A DNA stretch of 64,000 nucleotides, taken from NCBI GenBank assembly GCA_963682055.1, contig OY821741.1:1123501-1187500 (forward strand), written 5' to 3'. Source of the stretch: Primula veris (lineage: Eukaryota; Streptophyta; Magnoliopsida; Ericales; Primulaceae). Shown here one piece after another: positions 55,224 through 64,000 of this stretch. Each line of letters starts with the position of its first letter. Position 1 is the first letter of the stretch. The translations under genes were made by a program, and so were the position numbers. Below the pieces are notes generated by a model. The model searched no databases and had not been told where the DNA came from. It worked only from the letters and a program-made list of their open reading frames with translations.

Positions 55224-58200
55224 TCAATAACCGAAATATTTTCCTGCTACTAGAAGTAGGGGCCCCACAGCACTCGGAGCAAACTTACGCGCAAAAAGAA
55301 AACACAGGGTCGTATTATGATTATTATAAATGCAACCACGGCCCTCAAAGACCCTTTTAAAAAAAGCCTCAGTTATATCTGATTTCCCAAAAGTACCCGG
55401 GTGGGCCCCTCCTCTTGACCAATCCACCCACGTCAAGCTCCTATTTGCTATCTCATTCGGGGCTAAAATCGTCAACATGGTGGGGAAATAATGCTCATCA
55501 ACATAACACGCAGGTTTGCAGAACTCGAGAAATTTCGGATAAAACTTTTTGTCCTCAACGATCGTTAATGCTAATTTTCTATTAACTTCGAACCATTGTG
55601 AGCCTTTCCGCCACGACGTGATATCAACTTCAGGAGACATATTTGGATTGTATCGGCCCCTACCAAATGGGCCTGGGTCGTCAAATGAGCCAATGAAGCT
55701 ATGTTTGGATTTTGTTAGGTAATTGTAAATAACAGTGAAATTGTAGAGGGGTATGCACGATTCCGACAGGAGTATAAACCGCTCGTTAGATATATCGAGG
55801 AGTGCGTTTGCGAGTAGTCTTTTTTCTGCGTCACACATGCTCATTCTTCCCCATTCAGCCACCTGTAATCGTCAAACGTGATTGAGCGACAGAAATAAAG
55901 GGAAGTAAAAATGAAATATCGAAAAATCAATTAAGATGGATGCGGCAATGATTGAGGATGCGGTGATAAATATCCTACAAATTCATTTTATGGGATTTAA
56001 CGTCACCGTCGTTCATTTCAGTCTGAAAAGGATCATGCCACATCTATTCACTTGCGCCAAGAGTCGAAGAAAGCATAAATAGAAACAGATTGATGTTCTT
56101 GTTATTCAATTTACTTTTGTTCCAATTCTTATAGCTGACTTATAAAGAGGTTGTCCGAAAATTCTACTGCCAGGAAGGAACTAAATAGTGAAGTAATGAA
56201 GCCATAGTCCCCAGACTTATAAAGATTTCATCTTTTACCTTGTACTTTAACCAAAATTTTGCAGTAATAGGAGTCTACAAATATTAAACCATTATAGCTT
56301 TACCAGGAAAAACTTCATACATGATGATACATTCACCACTCTTGTCATGGTTTCGTCTTTGTTAGCTTACCCGTAATGTAACCAAGAGATATTAGCTATA
56401 ACATTTTCATTTTATAATACCATGGGAAGTCAAATATTAACTAGACACGCCATAGGAAATCCAGAGATATTGACACTCAAAATAATTTTCAGAAAAAGGA
56501 AAGTAACATGAGAAAAATCGTGTAAATAGATAATTTTATTAATTGTTCAGCGTTGTTAGAGTGTCATTTGTCCCATTTCACTCATGAAGGTGTGTCGCGC
56601 GAGCCTTTTACAGTGAAAACCATATAAAACTCATTGCCAAAGAGTTCCAGTGACAAAAAAGATAATGACTGAAGACGTTATCTATGCATACCTATATATA
56701 TATGCAGGTTGCAGGACAAAAGTATTAGTGGGAGATAGATTAACAATTTCATCAATAAAGCTACTACGCCAAGCATAAGACCCAAGTATATCGAACATGC
56801 TCAAAAGACAGAATATACCAAAGCCAGCCCCATCAAATGACGACCAAATATACCAACTTTTACGCCTTTTGTGACTGAAAAAGACTGCTTACTATCAAAG
56901 TCCTAAACATGTGAGATTTGTGTAACAAACCATTTAAAGTCATGTAGTAGCTGGGCCTCAATTTTCAGATATGTACTATTTTCAATAAAAGAAGGGTCGT
57001 AGAATAAAACATTACAACAAATAAATCTTTAATCCCGACATGAGATTGCTCTTGGCATAATTCATACATAGAAGTCTAGAACTGTTTTTTAGTGGTAGAA
57101 TCAATCATGAGGCAGGACAAAACTATTCCTCAGGACATGTATTTCCAATCAGAATTATTCTGACCTGCCAAGCTACATGGTTCTTTAGATCCCAAAAAGA
57201 GAAAAAAAACACAAAATTTCTTAAGAAACTACATGGTTTTGACATTGGGAAGCACTTGTGATAGGGTAGCCAAACACAGCGTAGCTAACTTAAGTTTTAC
57301 TTTTTCTAAGCATGCTTTAGAACAATTACAACATTACTAATGTTGTATTAGAAGTACAGATACATCGATTCTCAAGAACATGCTATTGTACGGTGTTAAA
57401 ATAATGACATGAGTTGGGTGTGTTTATCAGATACATGGACACATACATATAAAGCTATGCGTATAAAACATCATACAATACAAATGTGAGTAGATGACAC
57501 GTGCGCAGAACCAAAATGATTTAAGCATTAGAACCATTTCTATTGAGGATATCATGCACGTCAGATGACCTTAATCAAATTGTCAATATCTTTAAGTAAC
57601 TACACATATGCATTACAACAATAGAAATAACTAGCCCAAACCACTTCACAAGTTTACACAAAAAACAAACCACTGTCCAGAGTCACTATATGTCGATTTG
57701 ACTACTATGATTAGTGAATTTGTAAAAAAATAAAATGTTAGCAATGACCTATAAATGTTGCGAATTACGGTTATGACTAATGGGTATAGTTGCATCACTG
57801 CCTTGCTAGAGACTCAACAATAAGAAGGTTAATAACCATGAAAACTTTGATCGGACTTGTTAACAGGAGGAAAAGATGATATCACAAGCATAAGAATATA
57901 CTACTAGATATCAAATCCAATGGATTGCTTGGTTGCACTTTTGTAAGCTCAACTTATTTGCTTTTTGCATACAAGATGCAGAACATTTTTGCTGGCCAAC
58001 TCAATGACCAAATTCTTTTGGTATTCTAAGCTGAAAAGACGACAAGTATTTAGTCCTATACAAGATTAACCTAGCTAGCTCTTAAATTAAATTATGTTTG
58101 CATAAGAGTGGCAAGTAAATAAGCCCAAAATATGATTAATTATAACAGCAATTTTATTCCAGAAACCAAATTAAAATAATATTAACAAGTCATACCTGGC

Positions 58201-58726
58201 TCGGAATTTGTCTCCGGTAGAAAACTGACGACGAACCAAATACAACCTCGAAAGAAGGCGAAGGATGAATATATATTGAATATTTACCCTCATGCCCTTT
58301 GAAAAACCTCTCCCATAAAGGTGCCAAAGGTAACGGCCCCTTAGTCAAGAACATAAACGCAACTTTTGGTACCCTCTCAAAGGGATACTCTTTAATTTTC
58401 GGCACAAAAGAAGCCCTCCAAAAGAGCTCCTTATCTGTCATAGTATGTATCAATTTCGAAGGCGGCTTAATCCAACTTTCTAAAGAGCTTTTAAGCCCCT
58501 CTACACAGGGTTGTAACCTCGTACGAATTGTCATCGGCTCGTCATGTACCCCGAAATACCGAATCATGTATATACTAACTAACGAAAAGGCAAAACAAAC
58601 TAGCAAAAACGGTACGATCAAATGGAGAAGTCTTTGGGGAAGAACCCTAGATTGGTTTGTCCTAGGTGGCACATTAGAATCTTTACCCTCTTCCATTGGT
58701 AAATTTGATACTATCCTCAGTGGCAT
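55224..58726 (-). CDS. Core-2/I-branching beta-1,6-N-acetylglucosaminyltransferase family protein (GT14)
   Basis: Two exons (58196-58726 and 55224-55862) join in phase into 390 codons including stop. The N-terminus is cytosolic and basic, followed by one membrane anchor at about residues 33-56 (LLHLIVPFLLVCFAFSLVSI), as expected for a type II Golgi enzyme. The luminal part has VPKVAFMFLTKGPLPLAPLW, YSIYIHPSPSF, VFYRRQIPSQVAEWGRMSMC, NERFILLSESCIPLYNF, GSQWFEVNRKLA, CYVDEHYFPTML and LTWVDWSRGGAHP, then FEGRGCIYNN. These are the Core-2/I-branching (DUF266-type) motifs of plant GT14-like proteins; acceptor and product are unknown for most plant members. Length (389) is typical. The first ATG (58726) was chosen; an internal ATG (MEEGKDSN, codon 11) could also serve. 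The 2.3-kb intron shows no other gene. Confidence 0.93.
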
Positions 58727-59849
58727 TGAAAATTACTTCTATTTTTTATTACCTAAATTTTATAAAATCAGTTACACTCTTCTCAGCTACTATAAAACAC
58801 ATTAATATCATAAAAATCAGAGAAATACTTGCAACTAACAATAAATCAGGGGTAAAAACAAAATTCAAACTTAGCAGTTTTAGACCTATTTTTTTTAATA
58901 AAAAACCAAATCTTTAAGCTACCAAATTTGCAAATTTGGACCTAATTCTAACAAATCAAAAATACCCAATAACTTATAAAAAAGAACTTAAACAAAGGGG
59001 TATCAAAAGCTAGGATGATTTTCTTTTTCTAAAATGAAAATGAAATATTTTTCTCATAAAGATGCAATCTTTTACATAATTATAGCAAACACAAATCCCA
59101 AAATAGTCTCTAGAATTAAAATTCACAAATGGGTATTAAAAAACTATAGTGGATCAATGGCTTAAAAGGGTTTAAATTATCAACTTTTTTAAATGTTTGA
59201 TATAGAAATATACACTATTTAGTTAAATACATACCATTAGAAAATATTCCTTGTGTGTGTGTGTGTAAGAGAGAGAAAATGGAATTTTTATAGATTTGTT
59301 TTATTTTATTTTATGATATCACTAAAACACACGATGGAACTACAATAATTGTACAACTCAAATCCAAAAGTTACGATTATTAGCGTACGTCTCTAAATCA
59401 TTTACTCAAACGTAACACATTTTATATTTTTAAAAAATTATTTATATTTACATAAAATTACAGTGTTTTTATTAATTTTCTTATAATAATCATTTTTTTT
59501 TTATTATCATTTAATAATCATAATAATATTACAACCACAAAAATATGGATTTCATGATAATTTATTACTATTATATTAATATAGTGAATCGTATACATTT
59601 ATTATATATAAATTCAATTTTGTGTTTTTTAAATTTAAAAAATTTATAGGATGGTTGATGTATGTCAGTTTTTATACTATAATTATCAAATTTGAGGAAA
59701 TGCTCTTAAAGTTTGCCTTTTGTCTCACTTTTTTCATTTTTTGTACAAGTCTTTTGTTTTACTATAGTTATTAATTACAATAGTCCTTGTAGTAACATTT
59801 TCTTTTAATTTAGTTCATGTGTTATGATTGAAATTGAATGATAGAAAGT

Positions 59850-60240
59850 TTAATGGTTTACATGGACACGGAGCGGATTGACCTCAATTCTAACCAATTC
59901 GTAAAATAATTCGTAAAATAACGGATTGAACCTAATTGGTAAAATTTAAATCTCAATCCAACTAGTTAAAATTAAAATTCCAACTCAATCCAACCCAATC
60001 TGCAAAAAAATTGCAGGTTGGGGAGGTTTGAATTTGACCTGATTCTTAAATTTTCATTTTGATTCTTCATTTTTCATAATTTACATAATAAACCTAAAAA
60101 TTAAAATAAATAGAATCTTTTAAAAAGAAATATAAATTAAAACCAATAAAAATATGTTTAAAACATTCACGAACAAAGTAACAAAACTAAAATATAACAA
60201 GAACGATAATTTAATATCTTTAAATACGATGAAATATGAC
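59850..60240. mobile_element. Decayed copy of the 24.35-kb hAT MITE family
   Basis: GGAGCGGATTGACCTCAATTC, AATCCAACCCAATCTGC, TTGCAGGTTGG, GATTCTTAAATTTTCATTTT and GAACAAAGTAACAAAACTAAAATATAACAA align in order with 24415-24670. The right terminus is absent and the left one is degraded. Confidence 0.7.
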
Positions 60241-60689
60241 ATCAAGATTTATTTTCAAGAAAACGTATAAAACATTCCAATATTGCTTTAGCTTGCCAAT
60301 GAATGATTTTGACTTTTGAAACGTTGTTTAATTTTATTCTATTGAATAAATCTGATAGAGCGTGTCAAATAATTTATCACATTTAAGGAAAATCTTGAAC
60401 GTTTTTATTTGTTTGAATGTTAAGAATTTTCTAATGTTATTTGTTTTGTAAGTACATATGCATGGAACTTTTCGAATGAAAGATAATCACACATTCAATT
60501 GAATAAAACAAGTGTTACATAGAATAAATTATTACTACCAATTTTCTCTTCTTCAAAATGGTAGTTAGACACAAATTTAGTCCAACTTTTAATGGTTAGG
60601 GAGGTTTAACTTTTTAATCAATTTGTAGTAATAATTTAATAATTACCAATTACTAGCGCAAGTAGACAAATACTTCTAAAGTTTTCCAA

Positions 60690-60840
60690 AAGGCGCTCGC
60701 TCTTAGGCGGCGCATAGACACTAGGTGGAGCTTAATAGTCTAAGAGATTAGAGAAATTAAGCGGATTGAAAGTAAATTAAACGACATCTAGACAGTGATT
60801 ACGCGATAGGCGGTCAATTTCGGCTAAAGTTCGCTCACCC
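60690..60840. repeat. AGGCG-type MITE remnant
   Basis: AAAAGGCGCTCGCTCTTAGGCGGCG then GATTAGAGAAATTAAGCGG and GCGATAGGCGGTCAATTTCGGC resemble a common plant MITE with AGGCG repeats, and loosely the internal units of the long repeat at 1-1530. No ends could be fixed. Confidence 0.35.
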
Positions 60841-61672
60841 ATATTAGAATATTGCCTTAAACTATTTAGATCGAAGAAAACACTAGTACAATACGATAAC
60901 CAACTTTTGCCATAAATTTAATTATATAGAATTGGCATTTTGGACACCCATTAAGCTTTGTTATTGAGCTACATATGACGACAAATTTTGGCATTTTCAT
61001 AGTTGGCACATTAACAAACTTTATGTAAAACAAATGATGAGTTGCTGAAATTCACAAACAACTGGTTTTATTTTTTTTGAGGAGAAATCAAATATCCCAA
61101 AATTTCTTTCATATTTATAATTGATGTTAATAAGACCAAATCTCTTTTTAGAAACGAACACTGTCACTCGTTAGCTAGGCTGTTCGAGTTTCGAGTTAAA
61201 ACATGACTTAAAACTAACAAAATAATCCTAAAAAGATTCATATCTCTTAACGTTTTAGTAGTTGTTAAAAGTATAATATATGACTTGATAGTAAGAATAT
61301 CAGAATCGTTATCGGTCCTAATAACAAAGGACCTCATTTGGTACGGGAACTTGAAAATTTAGTAACGACTCACGCATTATGCGGTTTTAACAACAAAAAT
61401 TCACATAAGAGTGTCAACTTTGTTTAAGTAGACTTTAGACACATCAACAAACAATTTAAAAGTGCATTTAAGTTTGCATCATAGTAGTCATTATCATGAA
61501 TGATTCAATTCACAAGATAACATTCATCAACATTCCATGACATTTTTTGTTCTCCCTCATTTGAATGCATTACGTATCTACAATACGAGAAATTAACATT
61601 GAAATGCATGATTTCTTAGTTTTTTCACAGAACATGTGAAGCGCATAACCCGGAAAACTGTAGTATCATCGT

Positions 61673-62901
61673 CTACTTTGTCACGTGAAAGGCAGAACTT
61701 AGGTTAGAGATCATCACCCCGCATTCTCCCTTCTCGTCATACTCAGACCATTCGCCTCCAGATAAATCCACGTCATCGAATTTTGTTCCTTCCAGCTGTT
61801 TTGCCAGAAATTAAAAAATAGCCTTAGTTATAACCAAAACACCGAAACTTCAGTAACTTATTGTTAGCACCCGGTACACACATTAAGCAGCATAGCTTTC
61901 TAAGAGTATATTTGGTTATACTAGTTGTTTGGAAAGATTTCTGATTCATGAGCTTGAAATTGCAGGGAACGTGTTCTGCTAACTGTTTAACAAAGCTCAC
62001 GTAAAAAAAATGAAAAAATAAAATAAAATCCAGAAAATAATCCTCAAAGCACCCATGTTCCGAGCTTCATGTGCAACACTAACATTAGTATGCAGACGAT
62101 AGACATGAATACGATATAGGAGTGTTCAGTCTTAGTTTTTTTTGAACTTAAGAGAATGCATAGCTGAACAAACTAATGATTTCCTTTAAAGAGAAAGCTA
62201 AAAAGTTAATCTATAAACAACCGCGAAAACAAGATCTTTATAATGCTATAAACCAACAAGTCGTAAGAGAAATAAAGATACTTACAGATTGGACTTTCCA
62301 GCCACTTCCAAATACAAAATCCAAAGGCTCATAACCCCTACAATCAAACATCATCAAGGGTGCAGATTTCCCTTTTTCAATAATTTCTTGGGTCAATGGG
62401 AAGCCTCGCCCAGGAATCATCGTTACGCTTCCATCTCTCTTGCAAAATTTACACTGAATATAATATACAATAAAAATCAAGTTAAGAAAGGGGGTTGAAT
62501 ATATGTCACTGAAGTAAATACAAAATATTTGCAAGAAAAACAAAGGGGGAAAGGGGGGGGAATATGAGAACTAGAGTAGGAGAAATTTGATTTTGCAAAT
62601 TCTTTTTGGCTCTTTTACGCTCATACGTCATACCTAACAAAAAGGTACTTCTACATGTTCCATTGGAATCAAACAGAAATATCAATATACTCTACTTATT
62701 GTATAAGTAGAGGAAGATACCAGGCAAGAGAATTCAGCATGTTCATATACATTAATTACTAGCTTAAAAACGCGATGAAAGAAAGAGAGACACCTTCTGA
62801 ACCAAATTTGTGGTTCCTTTGCCTTGAAGGAGAGGAACTGTTTCATTCAATGTCACATATGTCTCTTTCTGGGTCACCTCTCCGCAGTTTCCACACTTTA
62901 G
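61673..62901 (-). CDS. CXXC zinc-binding protein, UPF0587/CZIB (C1orf123-type), 3' part
   Basis: Three exons on the minus strand join in phase: 62794-62901, 62286-62453 and 61673-61795 (133 codons including stop). Exon 1 of these has LKCGNCGEVTQKETYVTLNE, the next CKFCKRDGSVTMIPGRG, PLMMFDCRGYEPLDFVFGSG, and the last LEGTKFDDVDLSGGEWSEYD through CGVMISNLSSAFHVTK. The two CXXC motifs (CGNC, CKFC) bind zinc in the human homologue. The usual N-terminal exon (about 30 residues, LENLTNLQP-type sequence) is not seen between 62902 and 64000; it should lie beyond the right edge of the window. Intron borders are canonical and no defect is visible, so it is probably an intact gene cut by the window. 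Function in plants is not established. Confidence 0.9.
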
Positions 62902-64000
62902 CTGCTCAAAATTAATATAAATTGCAAAAATGTTAAATGTGCAAAAAACAAGAAGAATAGGTGAATCACTAAATCTCAATTGAGAGTAAGTAGATTAAAA
63001 AACATATATGAGAAAGATAATGCTACAGGTTTTCAACAAGAAATGGTTTCCCGACAAAAGTTTGGACAGTTGTTTAAACTTGGTTTGACAATAATTAGGC
63101 AAGATATAATGCAAGTAATAATTAAAGTTATTAGAAATGCAAAGTGATACATAGTTAAAAGAGCCGCAAGGACAATCACAAATAATTCGGTGTCACTAAA
63201 GAAGAAAACATTTCATCAGCCTTCACATCTCTCTTATAGCTTTATCTTAATGCATTTTCGAGTATTAGATAGCCTCATCTTAAAATTTACAACATTAACC
63301 TCTGAGTTTGTGTACACTTCTTTTTTTATATTCTGTGTAGAATACAGCTGCTCGTAAAACTGAACTCTCTGGGCCAGAATTGGAGAAACAGGTTCCGTTA
63401 AGCAAATTGAGTCTCAGGCGGGAGGAAGAGAAGAGATAGAGAGAGAGAGAGAGAGATGGAAATGGAAATTAAATTGAAACAAAATGAGTTTTCAACAATT
63501 TAGCATGTTGTGTTCGCACAATGAGATGAAGCAATAACCACATTAATAAATAATAACCATGCTCTCAAGTTTTTAAAAACGTTTAAAAAACCGAAATTCA
63601 GTAATATAGTTTTTTGGATAAAAGAAAATTCTTAATACGGTCCAACAAAAACTCGAAGCAAACTACTCAGAATTTCTATGATACTTAGAGAAGCTCATTT
63701 CCTTGTAGTTCTGGTACATAAACTCTTTACTCTGAAACTCGTGACTGGAACATGATTTTGAAAAGGAATCTCAGAAAAGTTGAAAAAATATTACCCTTGG
63801 TTATTATTCTTTTTGTATATACTGAAATTTGTCAAAATAATGAGTAATACTGCATAGTAAGACGAGGTACCAAATTCTATACCGATTGGACAAGGTCGAT
63901 GCTACATAAACCACATGCTAGAATTCGGTCGACAGTGTGGTGCAATCAGGATACAAAACTGGTTCCTGATATTGCTATGCATCGTTAAATCATTAAGCTT
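62902..64000. other. Probable CZIB intron and unassigned sequence
   Basis: Mostly AT-rich intron-like sequence. A plus-strand block at 63345-63437 is open and less AT-rich (see findings), and is followed by a (GA)n tract at 63435-63455. No exon of the CZIB gene was found here. Confidence 0.4.

Larger units (their letters stand above)
58727..61672. other. Intergenic region between GT14 and CZIB genes
   Basis: It contains the GT14 upstream region, a (GT)n then (GA)n tract near 59252-59276, a decayed hAT MITE at 59850-60240 and an AGGCGCTCGC-type repeat at 60690-60840. No gene is supported. Confidence 0.5.

Overview
This is a gene-poor, AT-rich stretch of a flowering-plant nuclear genome, most likely a eudicot. 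The evidence is small plant genes with plant-style introns (GT..AG, T-rich), a Cassandra TRIM carrying 5S rRNA sequence in its LTRs, a Sirevirus-type Copia element, TRIM and hAT-type MITEs, an F-box/FBA gene, a classical AG-peptide gene, an RWP-RK remnant and a GT14 glycosyltransferase. I cannot name the species from the sequence.

Layout. 1-1.53 kb: one copy of a long dispersed repeat whose sister lies at 22.45-23.95 kb. 1.66-6.5 kb (+): the first seven exons of the TFIIH p52 subunit gene (TFB2), with splice sites and frame intact but the C-terminal half missing; intron 1 is full of degenerate repeats and holds a complete Cassandra element with LTRs that read as identical. 7.25-7.68 kb (-): a small hydrophobic protein gene with a TATA box. 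9.3-17.6 kb (-): a decayed Sirevirus-like Copia element with 3' LTR, extra 3' ORF and broken gag-pol, and no 5' LTR; two solo Cassandra LTRs are nested in it. 17.6-29 kb: no convincing gene, but many repeats, MITEs and a solo LTR. 29.4-35.3 kb (-): a complete nine-exon PITH-domain (PITHD1-type) gene. 37.4-38.45 kb (-): a frameshifted RWP-RK/PB1 (NIN-like) pseudogene. 40.2-41.4 kb (+): a single-exon F-box/FBA gene. 44.1-48.7 kb (+): a PHAX snRNA-export adaptor-like gene with a TRIM in intron 2. 50.3-51.6 kb (-): an AG-peptide gene and a relic of a second copy. 55.2-58.7 kb (-): a two-exon Core-2/I-branching (GT14) glycosyltransferase whose 3' end has been tandemly copied. 61.7 kb to beyond the right edge (-): the last three exons of a CXXC zinc-binding UPF0587 (CZIB/C1orf123-type) gene.

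The genes do not form a pathway; they are unrelated housekeeping or lineage-expanded genes between transposon-rich spacers. I found no convincing new biological system. The most interesting signals are structural: a cleanly truncated TFB2, a young 5S-carrying TRIM in its intron, partial tandem duplications that copied gene ends (GT14, AG-peptide, a TRIM LTR edge), and segments of PITHD1 introns that recur elsewhere in the window. All coordinates and exon joins were read by eye; homology calls rest on remembered family features, not on searches.
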